From positions 5,322,501-5,386,500 of the forward strand of contig NZ_CP095046.1 in the NCBI RefSeq assembly GCF_022919215.1: a stretch of 64,000 nucleotides of DNA, written 5' to 3'. This DNA comes from Hymenobacter cellulosilyticus (GTDB taxonomy: Bacteria; Bacteroidota; Bacteroidia; Cytophagales; Hymenobacteraceae). Made by a program: the position numbers and the translations under genes. Positions 1 to 9,332 of this stretch are shown here, in pieces (positions within the stretch are counted from its first letter, which is position 1; the number at the start of each line of letters is the position of its first letter). The notes beneath the pieces are model-generated. The model saw only the letters and a program-made list of their open reading frames with translations, was not told the DNA's origin and searched no databases.

Positions 1-1670
1 GCCACGCTAAGAAAGTTGCTGCTGATAAACCCTCGGTTCCGGAGCTGCTCACGCCCACGGCGGTGCCAGCCCACAAGCTGGTGCTGCGCACCCTGCGCCG
101 GTCCGACTTCAAGGCTGTGAAGGCCATCATGGACAAGGTGTACTCCAACATGGAAGGCTCCTGGTCGGCCGAGGAATTCGGCGCTCTGATCCGCAAGTTT
201 CCCGAGGGGCAGATCTGCATCGAGGACAACGGCGTGGTCGTGGCTGCGGCCCTGGCCATCATCGTGCAGTACTCCGAGTTTGGCGACAAGCACACTTACG
301 CCAAGATTACCGGGCAGGGCAAGTTCAACACCCACAACCCCGACGGCGACACGCTCTACGGCGTCGACGTGTTCGTGGACCCCGAGTACCGCAGCCTGCG
401 CCTGGGCCGCCGCCTCTACGACGCCCGCAAGGAGCTCTGCGAAAACCTGAACCTGCGGGCCATGGTGGCCGGGGGCCGGATTCCGGGCTACGCGGCCTAC
501 GCCAACGAGATGACACCGGCCAAGTACGTGGAGATGGTGCGCAACAAGGAAATCACCGACCCCATCCTCACCTTCCAGCTCTCCAACGAGTTTCACGTCC
601 GCAAAATCATCCGCGGCTATTTGCCCTACGACTCCGAAAGCAAGGCCTTTGCTACGCTCCTGGAGTGGATCAACGTGTACTACGAGGAAGAGGAAAAGCT
701 CATTGGCAACCAGAAAAGCAACGTGCGCATCGGCATCGTGCAGTGGCAGATGCGCGCCACCCGCTCCCTGGAAGACCTCTTGCAACAGATGGAATTCTTC
801 GTTGACACCGTCTCGGGCTATAAGTCCGACTGCGTGATGTTCCCCGAGTTCTTCAACGCCCCGCTCATGGCCCTCACCAACGAGGACTCGCCGGCGGTGG
901 CCATCCGGGCCATGGCGGCCTTCACCGAGCCCATCAAGGCCAAGATGATGGAGCTGGCTGTGAGCTACAACATCAACATCGTGGCGGGCTCCATGCCCGT
1001 CTACGAGGATGGCAAGCTGCACAACGTGGCCTACCTCTGCCGCCGCGACGGCACCGTGGACGAGCAGTACAAGCTGCACGTAACGCCCGACGAAGCTTCC
1101 TACTGGGGCATGCGCGGCGGCGACAAGCTCAAGTGCTTCGACACCGACTTCGGCAAAATCGGCATCCTGGTGTGCTACGACGTGGAGTTCCCCGAACTGG
1201 CTCGTATGCTCTCCGACGAGGGCGTAAAAATCCTGTTCGTGCCCTTCTGGACTGACACCAAGAACGCCTATCAGCGCGTGCGGATCTGTGCCCAGGCCCG
1301 GGCCATTGAAAACGAGTGCTACGTGGCCATCACCGGCTCGGTCGGCAACCTGCCCCGGGTTGAAAACATGGACATTCAGTACTCGCAGAGCGCCGTGTTC
1401 AGCCCCTCGGACTTCGCCTTCCCCCACGACGCCATCGTGGCCGAGGCCACGCCTAATACGGAGATGACCCTGATTGCCGATCTGGATTTGGACCTGCTCA
1501 AGGACCTGAACACGAGCGGGGCGGTGCGCAACCTGCGCGACCGGCGCAAGGACCTCTACTCGCTGAGCTGGACGATCAAGAAGTCGGACCGCGACGACGA
1601 GCTGCTGGCCCAGGGCACCGACGAGCGTCACCCCCGCGTAAGCAAGCGCAAAGCCATTGCGGCCGGATAA
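1..1670 (+). CDS. GNAT acetyltransferase / carbon-nitrogen hydrolase fusion (5' partial)
   Basis: The protein has an N-terminal GNAT-like acetyltransferase region (about the first 200 residues) followed by a nitrilase-superfamily hydrolase domain. The hydrolase Glu-Lys-Cys triad is visible, numbering from the GTG at 63: E262 (MFPEFF), K337 (EQYKLH) and C371 (LVCYD). Nitrilase-family enzymes cleave non-peptide C-N bonds; the substrate here cannot be told. The reading frame is open from base 3 with no stop and reads HAKKVAADKPS before the GTG, so the true start probably lies upstream of the window. The GNAT-nitrilase fusion is a known arrangement in Bacteroidota. A strong terminator follows 21 bp after the stop, so this is a transcript end. 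Confidence 0.85.
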   Translation, partial: HAKKVAADKPSVPELLTPTAVPAHKLVLRTLRRSDFKAVKAIMDKVYSNMEGSWSAEEFGALIRKFPEGQICIEDNGVVVAAALAIIVQYSEFGDKHTYAKITGQGKFNTHNPDGDTLYGVDVFVDPEYRSLRLGRRLYDARKELCENLNLRAMVAGGRIPGYAAYANEMTPAKYVEMVRNKEITDPILTFQLSNEFHVRKIIRGYLPYDSESKAFATLLEWINVYYEEEEKLIGNQKSNVRIGIVQWQMRATRSLEDLLQQMEFFVDTVSGYKSDCVMFPEFFNAPLMALTNEDSPAVAIRAMAAFTEPIKAKMMELAVSYNINIVAGSMPVYEDGKLHNVAYLCRRDGTVDEQYKLHVTPDEASYWGMRGGDKLKCFDTDFGKIGILVCYDVEFPELARMLSDEGVKILFVPFWTDTKNAYQRVRICAQARAIENECYVAITGSVGNLPRVENMDIQYSQSAVFSPSDFAFPHDAIVAEATPNTEMTLIADLDLDLLKDLNTSGAVRNLRDRRKDLYSLSWTIKKSDRDDELLAQGTDERHPRVSKRKAIAAG

Positions 1671-1690
1671 GGCTATAAGTAGCTAAGATT

Positions 1691-1728
1691 AAAGGCCCCG
1701 CATCACGAATGATGCGGGGCCTTTTTTT
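1691..1728 (+). terminator. Intrinsic terminator after the GNAT-nitrilase gene
   Basis: A perfect 13-bp GC-rich stem (AAGGCCCCGCATC with its complement) has a 6-nt loop and is followed by a run of seven T. Confidence 0.9.
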
Positions 1729-1743
1729 ATGGTTAGATAGCAG

Positions 1744-1763
1744 CGCGAACTTTGTAGTTCGCG
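1744..1763. repeat. Short inverted repeat, possible dispersed palindrome
   Basis: CGCGAAC and GTTCGCG flank a 6-nt spacer (TTTGTA). It lies in the 1729-2142 intergenic stretch, which otherwise holds only the candidate promoter of the next gene and no convincing ORF. There is no T tract, so it is not an obvious terminator. Whether it is one copy of a dispersed family cannot be judged from one window. Confidence 0.4.
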
Positions 1764-2114
1764 TGCCAGGGAAGTCTCGGGTAGCGGCTATATCTGTAGC
1801 TACCCAATGAGCCTGCCGAATGCGGAGGAAACCTCTACCAAAACAGTACCCGAAACTCATCTCCACTTCGAATTTCGGGTACGTTGAAAGGTGAACCCGT
1901 TTTTTGAACTCAATCTGGTCTGTAGAGCTGTTTTGCCATGCAAATAGAAGTGCATAGGCGGCAGTTCAGGAAAAGGAGCGTTTTTGCTAGGTCCCCTCTA
2001 GCCCTTGTTCTTTTCTGTCAAATAGGGAGCGACTTTTCGACCCAACCATTTAGTCAAGGCCGGCACCCGGAGCCAGCAGTTGCGCGCGGCCAGCCTTACC
2101 TTGCCCAGAAGTCC

Positions 2115-2122
2115 TACCTTTG
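2115..2122 (+). promoter_or_regulatory. Candidate Bacteroidota -7 element (TACCTTTG)
   Basis: TACCTTTG matches the TAnnTTTG -7 consensus of Bacteroidota sigma factors and sits 20 bp before the AraC-family start at 2143. No TTG is found 17-23 bp upstream, so only half of the promoter is supported. Confidence 0.4.
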
Positions 2123-2142
2123 GATTTCGCAACCCTCAACCT

Positions 2143-3072
2143 ATGCAAACTACTTCGCTTGACGCTTTTTACCAGCAGTTGGCTACAGCGGCTGGCGCGG
2201 AACTGCACACCCTGTTACCGCCCGATATTCAGCAGGAAATCGGACACTTCAACGTCTTCAACGTGGCCGACCTCTTTCGGCACCACCGCGAGAAGCCGAC
2301 GATGCCATATGACCGGCGGGCGTATTACAAGATTAGCCTCATCCGGGGCCGCAGCCGGGCTGAGTACGCGGATAAAGTAGTGGAAATAGAGCAGCACGCG
2401 CTGCTGTTTGCCACCCCCAAGGTACCCTACCACTGGCTGCCCGAAGATCAGGAGCAGGACGGCTACTTCTGCGTGTTCACCGACGCATTTTTGCTGCCCG
2501 CCAAGAGCGGCGTGCGGCTGGAGGAACTGCCCCTCTTTCAGCCGGGCGGCTACCCCGTCTTTGCCCTTACGAACGAGGAATACGCTGAACTCCACGACCT
2601 TTTCCGCAAGATGGCCCGCGAGATTACCTCGGCCTACGCCTACAAGTACGACCTGCTGCGCACCTACGTGCTGGAGCTGATTCACTGGGGGCAGAAGCTG
2701 CAGCCGGCCACGGCGCTCTACCCGGCGCACACGGCCGCGACGCGGGTAAGCTCGCTGTTTGCGGAGCTGCTGGAGCGACAGTTTCCCATCGAAACGCCGC
2801 AGCAGAAGCTGCGGCTGCGCACGGCCAAGGACTACGCCGACCAGCTGGCCGTGCACGTCAACCACCTGAACAAGGTGCTGAAGGAAAATACCGGCCGCAC
2901 CACCACCGAGCTGATTGCCGGCCGCGTCATCCAGGAAGCCAAGCTGCTGCTGAAGCAAACCAACTGGAACATCTCAGAAATCTCCGACAGCCTCGGTTTT
3001 GCGGAAGTCGCGCACTTTTCCAACTTCTTCAAGCGGCAGACTTCCTTATCGCCCGGCGCCTTCCGGCTGTAG
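2143..3072 (+). CDS. AraC family transcriptional regulator
   Basis: This 309-residue protein has the usual AraC layout. A variable N-terminal sensing region (about 1-190) is followed by a C-terminal double helix-turn-helix (about 200-309), with family features such as LAVHVNHLNKVLKENTG, ISEISDSLGFAEVAHFSNFFKR and SPGAFR at the end. I chose the ATG at 2143, because it directly follows a TACCTTTG -7 element; the frame is also open upstream to 2080. A short-chain dehydrogenase starts 98 bp downstream on the same strand and is its most likely target, by the common pairing of AraC regulators with neighbouring SDR genes. The inducer is unknown. Confidence 0.9.
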   Translation: MQTTSLDAFYQQLATAAGAELHTLLPPDIQQEIGHFNVFNVADLFRHHREKPTMPYDRRAYYKISLIRGRSRAEYADKVVEIEQHALLFATPKVPYHWLPEDQEQDGYFCVFTDAFLLPAKSGVRLEELPLFQPGGYPVFALTNEEYAELHDLFRKMAREITSAYAYKYDLLRTYVLELIHWGQKLQPATALYPAHTAATRVSSLFAELLERQFPIETPQQKLRLRTAKDYADQLAVHVNHLNKVLKENTGRTTTELIAGRVIQEAKLLLKQTNWNISEISDSLGFAEVAHFSNFFKRQTSLSPGAFRL

Positions 3073-3170
3073 ACCAAGGTGTGAATTTTGCAAAAGATGG
3101 ATTGCTAGACGCAAACACCCCGTTGGTTTCCGGGCAGACCTTTGCCCGGTCATTATTCCCCTACCAACCC

Positions 3171-3965
3171 ATGGATTTACGTCACAACACCATCCTCATT
3201 ACCGGCGGTACCAGCGGCTTCGGCTACGAGTTTGCGGCCCGGCTACTAGAGCTGGGCAACACCGTGCTCATCACGGGCCGCAACCAAGCCAAGCTCGACG
3301 ACACCAAGCGCCGCCTGCCCCGCGTGCACACCTTTCAAAGTGATGTAAGCGACCCGCAGGCTATCCAGCACCTCTACCAACAGGTTGTCAGCCAATTTCC
3401 GGCGCTCAACATTCTGATTAACAACGCCGGGGAGATGCGCAAGCTAAACCTGCAAGACCCGACGCTGGACTTGCTCGACCTCACCCGGGAAGTCGAAATC
3501 AACCTGTCGGGTCCTATTCGCATGGTGCAGCAATTCTTGCCGCACCTCAAAACCCAACAGACAGCCGCCATCCTAAACGTTACCTCGGGCCTGGCCTTAA
3601 CACCATTTCCGCTGGCTCCCATCTACGGGGGTACCAAGGCGGGGCTGCGCGCCTACACCAAAGCCCTGCGAGTGCAACTGCAACCTACCCAAGTAAAGGT
3701 GTTTGAACTGGTCGCGCCCGCCGCAAAAACGCCCTTGGCGGACCCGTTTGCCGGCGTGATGGACGAGAGCATGTTAATGGATCCGGGCAAGCTCATCGCC
3801 CAAGCCATTGAAGGGCTCCAGCAGGATAGATTGGAAATCTACCCCGGCCTGTCGCGCGTCATGCGCTACATGAGTCGCCTGGCCCCCGGCGTGCTGCTCA
3901 AGCAAATGAGCAAGGGCGTAATTGAGGCTTTTGCCCAGCCCCAGGGGAATGTCTCGGCGCGGTAA
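3171..3965 (+). CDS. SDR family oxidoreductase (DltE-like)
   Basis: This is a classical short-chain dehydrogenase of 264 residues. It carries the Rossmann TGxxxGxG motif (TGGTSGFG near residues 10-17), the NNAG motif, and the catalytic YxxxK (YGGTK) with a Ser in NVTSG. Such enzymes use NAD(P)H to reduce or oxidise carbonyl or alcohol groups; the substrate is unknown. The ATG at 3171 is preferred over the upstream in-frame ATG at 3081, because residues before the Rossmann strand would be an atypical extension. The gene follows the AraC regulator on the same strand, which suggests joint control. Confidence 0.88.
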   Translation: MDLRHNTILITGGTSGFGYEFAARLLELGNTVLITGRNQAKLDDTKRRLPRVHTFQSDVSDPQAIQHLYQQVVSQFPALNILINNAGEMRKLNLQDPTLDLLDLTREVEINLSGPIRMVQQFLPHLKTQQTAAILNVTSGLALTPFPLAPIYGGTKAGLRAYTKALRVQLQPTQVKVFELVAPAAKTPLADPFAGVMDESMLMDPGKLIAQAIEGLQQDRLEIYPGLSRVMRYMSRLAPGVLLKQMSKGVIEAFAQPQGNVSAR

Positions 3966-4135
3966 GTTGCCCGCTTGCCTTCCCCCTACATAGCGATAAA
4001 ACTTGCGACCGGCCTAGATTACCCATGAAGAGGGAAGAAACAACCGGCCCGTTTGCTTATGATTCTAGCTCAGCGAAACGGTCGGAATAAAAAACGAAAG
4101 GTTGCCTAACGCTTATCGGGTACTTTGCTCCCGCT

Positions 4136-4468
4136 ATGACCGACCACCAGCCACCGACGCTTGCCACGAAACTCTCTTCCAGAATAGGGCCGCTACTACT
4201 CTCTGTGTTGCGCCTCGCCCTCTCGATTGTCGGGTATTTTGCGTGGCAAGTCGTTGGGGTATTTGTGTATTTCTTCACCTACTGCTGTGGCGCATCTGGA
4301 GATAGGGCGGGCGACTGGATTTCAGCAGGGTGTGTAGCCCTGCACATCGGGCTACTGAGCTGGCTTTTTCGCCGCCGGTTGGTATACAGTACATGGATGG
4401 AATGGGCTCTCAGCATTGGGTTGGCTCTGGGAATCTTTGCCTTTACCAAACTATCGCACCACCCCTAA
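4136..4468 (+). CDS. Small hypothetical membrane protein
   Basis: This 110-residue protein has no family I recognise. The sequence shows three or four hydrophobic segments: LLLSVLRLALSIVGYFAWQ and VVGVFVYFFTYCC near residues 20-50, WISAGCVALHIGLLSWLF near 60-75, and a C-terminal one near 88-104. RRRL after the third is consistent with a positive-inside loop. It stands alone, 170 bp after the SDR stop. The ATG is the first in a frame whose protein looks membrane-like throughout, which argues that it is real. Confidence 0.6.
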   Translation: MTDHQPPTLATKLSSRIGPLLLSVLRLALSIVGYFAWQVVGVFVYFFTYCCGASGDRAGDWISAGCVALHIGLLSWLFRRRLVYSTWMEWALSIGLALGIFAFTKLSHHP

Positions 4469-4788
4469 GCAAATTTGGTTAGGCCAATCTCTGCGCTGCC
4501 CAGTTCACGAAAACGGTGGTTAAACATAACACCTTCCCTGCGCAGTCGCTCGGCTGTGCCGAGTGACCACTACGCGCTTTTTTACACTTCCGTGGGAAGC
4601 TATCTGAAGGCTAGCGGCTTCGTTTGGTCTTTCTCGTGAGCTGGGGCCGCTGTCTTCATTGAAGCCTCTTGTCTGAAAAAGGGCGGCGTAGATTATAATA
4701 TTACTATATACTAGATGTAGCTTTGTCGGACGTGCCAGCACGCTACTGTTGGCAAAAAGCTCTTTTGTCCCCGACTCTATCCTACTCT
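4469..4788. other. Intergenic stretch, 320 bp, no gene seen
   Basis: No supported ORF is present. The right half is AT-rich for this genome (around 4690-4715) and ends in a TAGCTTTG -7 element, so it probably holds the promoter and leader of the downstream surface-protein gene. Confidence 0.5.
4718..4725 (+). promoter_or_regulatory. Candidate -7 element (TAGCTTTG) for the beta-helix gene
   Basis: TAGCTTTG fits TAnnTTTG and lies in an AT-rich patch 63 bp before the ATG at 4789. No TTG lies at the expected -33 position. Confidence 0.4.
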
Positions 4789-7493
4789 ATGAAGCATACA
4801 CTCCGCTTGCTAGGGCTTCTTTTGCCCCTGGGTCTTTGCGCCAGCTCCGCAACAGCTGGCACCCTTTCCGGCCGCGTCTTTGAGGACGTCAACTACGGCG
4901 GCGGCAGTGGGGCGCCTTACTCCACCACTGGGGGCTTCGTGGGCCGCCCGGCCCGGATTGAAATTTACCGGAGCGGCACGTTCGTTACCGCTGTTACCGC
5001 CGCAGCCGATGGAACCTGGAGCTATTCCTACTCCACGGGAAACAGTACGTTCGTGGTGCGGGTGGTTAGCGGTTCGGTAACCTCCAGCCGGGGAACGGCC
5101 ACCAATTTGATACCCGTCGTCACGTTTCGGAAGCGCTACACAGGTAACAATCCGAATAGCCAGGTGGACGACCCAAACTACGTGGGCGGCGAGGACCCAA
5201 CGCAGGCCGATGTCGGCAACACCACTTCCGGTAGTTTAAACACCGGCGCCCAGGTGCAAACGACGGTAACCGACGCCGATGACAACGAAAACTTTACGAA
5301 CATCGACTTTGGCTTCAGCTTCGACGTGGTGGTGAACACCAACGATGCGGGCCAGGGTTCGTTGCGGCAGTTTATACTCAACGCCAACGCCTTGTCGAAT
5401 TCCGCCATCGACCAGCGCCAGTTCAGCAACGCGGGCACAGCCACGGGGACCAACTTTCCGGCCGGGCAGGAAACCAGCATCTTCATGATTTCGGACGGGA
5501 CAGCCCGGCCCGGCTTACGGGCAGGCCTCGACAACCAGCTCACTAATGCCAGCGGCGCGGCTTCCACGACCAGCAGCCGCGCCCTGATTACCCTGGCTTC
5601 TACCCTACCTACCCTCACCGACCCCGGCACCGCCATCGACGGCACCACTCAGACCACTCTTTCCAACTCTAACTCGGTCCAACTGGGAACCGGTGGGGTT
5701 GTGGGTACGGAAAGCAAGCCCCTGGCCCGGGTGGCGGGTCCGGAAGTGGAACTGGCCGTGCTGGGCGGCACCATCGGCCTAACCCTGAATGGCAACAGCA
5801 TGGTGGTGCGGGGCTTGTCGATTCACGGCGGCACCTACGGCGTGCAGGCCGACTCGGGCACCAATCTGCTGATCGAAGGCAATGCGTTTGGTACCACGGC
5901 CTTCTCCATTGCGGCTCCCTCGGCCAATCTGACCAGCAACATTCTGCTGTATCTGCGCAACCCCTCTGGTACCGTCCGCAACAACATATTCGCCCACGCC
6001 GGCTCGTCCAACCTGAATTATTCGGGTGGCTTTAATGATGCTAACAGCGGCTATACCATCACCCAGAACGAGTTTTTGCAGGCCGGCCGGACCACGGCGG
6101 GCGGCGACAATATCTCAGTGGGCGACCAAGCTGCCTCGGGGCCGCTGACCATTACCGAAAACCTGATCCGGGACAGCAACAGCAGCGGTATTCAGTTCGA
6201 GATTAGCGCCATCCGAAACAACCTGGTCAGCAACAATACAATTCAGGGGAACGGCAAGGGAGGTACCAGCAGCCGCCTCGAAGGCTCCGGCATCCATTAC
6301 CTGCTGCGCGCCGACGGCCGCCAGAGCTCCAACACCGACGTTATCAGCAAAAACATTATCAGCGGCAACCAGTCGTCGGCCGTGGTGATTAACTATGGTC
6401 AGCGCAACGTGCAGGTCACCCAAAACGCTATTTATGGCAACGGTGACGGCACTACGGGCGGCCAGGGATTGATTGCCATTGACTACACGCCGGCCACCTA
6501 CCGCGTCGGCGGCAACAGCGCCTACGGTCAGGGCGACGGTGTGACGCCTAACGACGGCACCCTGGATATGAACAAAGCCAATGGGGGCATGAACTACCCC
6601 ATTATCACGAAGAAAAACGTGACCACCGTCGGGGGCAACACCGTGCTACACGTGGAAGGGTTTGTGGGGCGCACGGCCGGCCAAACCCTGTTTGCCGGTA
6701 CGGTAGTGGAATTTTACCGGGGCGACAACACCACGGATACCAACCAGAACGGGGAAGTTTTTGCCGGGGACGGGCAGAGCTTTCCCCACGGTGAGCCCAG
6801 CGCCTACATTGGCTCGCTGACTACAGGGGCCGATGGTTCATTCAACACGGACATCACCTTCCCGACGAGCGCCATGTCGCCGGCCCTGCAAACGTCCGAC
6901 CCGATTAACGCCACGGCCTTTAAAAGCGGCTACGGCACTTCGGAAGCAGGCATCAACCTTATTCCCAACACGATTCCACCCGGGACCCTTCCCGTCTCGT
7001 TGGTTGGCTTCCAAGCAGCCTGCGTCCCGGCCGGCGTGCGCCTGACCTGGCAGACGGCTTCGGAAGAAAACAATGCCGGCTTCGAAGTGCAACGGAGCCT
7101 GGATGCCCGCTCATTCACCAAAATCAGCTTTGTACCCGGCGTCGGCACTACCGCCCAGCGCCAGAGCTACACCCTGCTGACGGCGGCCCCAGGGGCGGCC
7201 ACGGCTTACTACCGGCTTCGCCAGCTGGATCTGGACGGCAAGGAAAGCTTCTCGCCAGTGGCCGTGCTGGCCTGCGCCCTTACGGCTCCGGCTACCTTGC
7301 GCCTAGTGCCTAACCCGGCCCGGGACGCAGTGCAGGTCCAGAACGCTACGGGCCCCGTGCAGGTACTCGACTTGACCGGCCGCATAGTGCGGGAACAAGC
7401 CAGCACCACACAGCCCTCGACCTGATCGGGCTGCACCCGGGCCTTTACCTGGTGCGGGCGGGTAAGATGAGCGCCAAGCTAGTGGTAGAATAA
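4789..7493 (+). CDS. T9SS-exported beta-helix surface protein (one frameshift near 7414)
   Basis: A signal peptide (MKHTLRLLGLLLPLGLCASS, then AGT) leads into an SdrD-B-like region (GRVFEDVNYGG) and an NTNDAGQGSLRQFI motif typical of right-handed beta-helix adhesins. A long Asn/Gly/Thr-rich helix region follows (about 160-650), then a C-terminal type IX secretion sorting domain. The open frame stops at 7425 in the middle of that domain. Adding one C to the CCC at 7414-7416 continues it as QPLDLIGLHPGLYLVRAG and on to a stop at 7493, giving 901 residues and a complete sorting domain. The start is the ATG 63 bp after a -7 element; the TTG at 4723 would put 22 odd residues before the signal peptide. 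The role is probably a cell-surface or secreted adhesin-like protein; its ligand is unknown. Confidence 0.85.
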
Positions 7494-7519
7494 GAGAACT
7501 GCCGCGACACTGCCCCGAC

Positions 7520-7552
7520 AAGGGCTCAACCCGTGTAGTTGAGGCCTTGCTC
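7520..7552 (+). terminator. Likely terminator after the beta-helix gene
   Basis: An 11-bp stem with one mismatch (AAGGGCTCAAC / GTTGAGGCCTT) is followed shortly by TTTT. It lies between two convergent genes. Confidence 0.5.
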
Positions 7553-7629
7553 GTTTTGGCCCGGCCTGAGGCCGTACCCTCCTACCCTGGGGCCACGGTA
7601 CCGAGTAACGCCCCGCGTGGAGAACCCCA

Positions 7630-8205
7630 TTAACCCCGTTTTTCCAGGCGGCTTAATGTCTCCCGGGACACCCCTAAGTAGTGAGCAAGGGTTTTCTTGG
7701 GCAGGCGCTGAAACAGCTCAGGGTACTGGCCCAGTAGCAACTCATACTTCTCTTTAGCCGAATTGCGGAGCAAGGAAAGCACCCGGTTTTGGGCCGCCAC
7801 ATAGCCCCGCAAGGCTTTATTGCCGAAGAATATGTGCATGGCGGGTACCTGCTGACACATATTGTCGCGCTGCTCCACGGGAAGCTCCAGCACGATGCTC
7901 GGCTCCAACGCCTGCACGGCCATTCCGGCGCTAGCCTTGTGGGTTAACGCGGGGTAGTCCGACACCCACCAATTCTCGAGGGCAAACTGCACGATGTACT
8001 CTTTCCCTTCCGCATCGTAGGCGGAAGTTTTCAAACAACCTTTCACCACTAGGAATTCTGTCGTTACCCGGTGGCCTACCTCGATTAGGTATTCCTGCTT
8101 GGCAACGGTTCGTGGCACGAAATGCCTGGCAACTGCCTCAAACTCTTCCTCAGAAAGCGGGACTATTTCCTCGATATGCCGACGCAGAAAAGGGGCGAAT
8201 TCCAT
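7630..8205 (-). CDS. Crp/Fnr family transcriptional regulator
   Basis: This 191-residue protein has an N-terminal cyclic-nucleotide-binding-like beta-roll (about 1-120) and a C-terminal helix-turn-helix (KKTLAHYLGVSRETLSRLEKRG). This is the short form common in Bacteroidota, where the effector is usually unknown. No Cys cluster for an Fnr-type FeS centre is seen. It lies 363 bp from the DJ-1/PfpI gene on the same strand. A Crp-like palindrome (GTGA-N6-TCAC) lies about 1.3 kb away between the DJ-1 and ABM genes, so this protein is the natural candidate to bind it (inference). Confidence 0.88.
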   Translation of the reverse strand: MEFAPFLRRHIEEIVPLSEEEFEAVARHFVPRTVAKQEYLIEVGHRVTTEFLVVKGCLKTSAYDAEGKEYIVQFALENWWVSDYPALTHKASAGMAVQALEPSIVLELPVEQRDNMCQQVPAMHIFFGNKALRGYVAAQNRVLSLLRNSAKEKYELLLGQYPELFQRLPKKTLAHYLGVSRETLSRLEKRG

Positions 8206-8497
8206 TTGGGTTTATGACGGTGAGTTGCCCCAGCTTATATGGTCAAGTAGAGCCCGCCGGGCGATTCGCGCTTTTAGCGGGCGGCCGCGTGCGTCACCAC
8301 GAATGCGAGCAGGAAAGCCGTGGACAAGCAAAGAACCGTTGTCAGGCACGCGCAGCCAACGGGTGAAAGGCTAAAGCGAGAAATTAGCCAGACAAATAAA
8401 AAGGACTGGGATAGTGGATGCAAGGCTCCTTATAAAGTCTTACGGTGCGATGTGCTCCCGCGCGGACCTGATTGGCAGATCCTGGCTGAGAAGCACA

Positions 8498-8550
8498 CGA
8501 AAAGGGCTTATTCGCTCATGTGGTGTACACGAGGGAATAAGCCCTTTCGT
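8498..8550. terminator. Hairpin, probable terminator of the DJ-1/PfpI gene
   Basis: A 15-16-bp stem (AAGGGCTTATTC with its complement, one bulge) has a 21-nt loop, just past the minus-strand stop at 8569. The rest of the 8206-8568 gap shows no gene. Confidence 0.55.
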
Positions 8551-8568
8551 CGGAAAACAGGGGTTCTT

Positions 8569-9332
8569 TTATTTCAGGCCGTCCCGAATAGCTTCTGCTA
8601 CGGCCTTGGCCGATTGGGGATTTTGACCCGTAATCACGCGTTGGTCACTGGTTACGTGGGTTTGCCACGGGGCCGACTTTTCGTACTGCCCGCCTCGCTC
8701 GATGAGCTTGTTTTCCAGCAGGAAAGGCACGACGGTTGTCAGCTTCACCAGGGCTTCTTCCTCGTTGCTGAAGCCGTTTATCTTTTTGCCAGCAACCAGA
8801 TAGGAGCCGTCGCTTAGCTTGATGTTTACCAGCCCCGCGGGCCCGTGGCACACGGCGGCTACCAGGCCGTTGCGCTGATAAATAGCGGCGGCAATGCTGG
8901 CAATGGCGGCATTATCGGGCAGGTCCCACATGGCGCCGTGCCCGCCGGCGTAGTAGATGGCCGCATACTCCTCCGGCCGAACCTCGGCGGGCTTCAGGCT
9001 GTGCGAAATCTTCTGGTGGTACTGCTTATTTTCCCAAAACTCCTTGTTCTCAGGATCCGTCAGGTCAAAGCCATCTACCGGCGGGTTGCCGCCTTTGGGG
9101 CTTACAAAATCAATTTCGTAGCCGGCCGCGGTTAACACTTTCCAGGCGTGGGAGACTTCGCTCAGGTAGTATCCGGTTTTCTCGCCGGTGCTACCTTTCG
9201 TATCGTGGCTCGTCACCACGAATAAAATTTTCTTTTTCATCGTTGATCGGTTTTGCTTTTGGGCCTGGGCCGTGAGGCTGCCAATCAGCAGCAGCAGGGC
9301 CCCAGGATGGTGGCGAGCTTGTGGGTGTGCAT
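8569..9332 (-). CDS. DJ-1/PfpI family protein with hidden signal peptide (one frameshift)
   Basis: The core protein, from the ATG at 9240, is a 223-residue DJ-1/PfpI (Hsp31-like) protein. It has the nucleophile elbow AAVCHGPAG and a preceding YYAGGHGAM motif. Members act as deglycases, chaperones or glyoxalase III; the exact activity is not readable here. Upstream, an ATG at 9332 reads MHTHKLATILG and, after adding one base to the CCCC run at 9300-9303 (plus strand), continues ALLLLIGSLTAQAQKQNRST into the core. That gives a canonical signal peptide and 254 residues in all. I infer a periplasmic or exported form. An alternative is cytoplasmic translation from 9240. Confidence 0.82.

Noticed and set aside
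1938..2162. 74-codon plus-strand frame in the 1.7-2.1 kb gap
   Set aside because: It overlaps the AraC promoter and start in another frame, with no hydrophobic or domain pattern.
2215..2958. 247-codon minus-strand open frame
   Set aside because: Antisense to the AraC regulator, whose helix-turn-helix is unambiguous.
8212..8270. Sigma70-like -35/-10 (TTGACC and TATAAG) upstream of the Crp/Fnr gene
   Set aside because: The two elements are nearly adjacent on the minus strand, too close for a promoter, and the consensus is not that of Bacteroidota.
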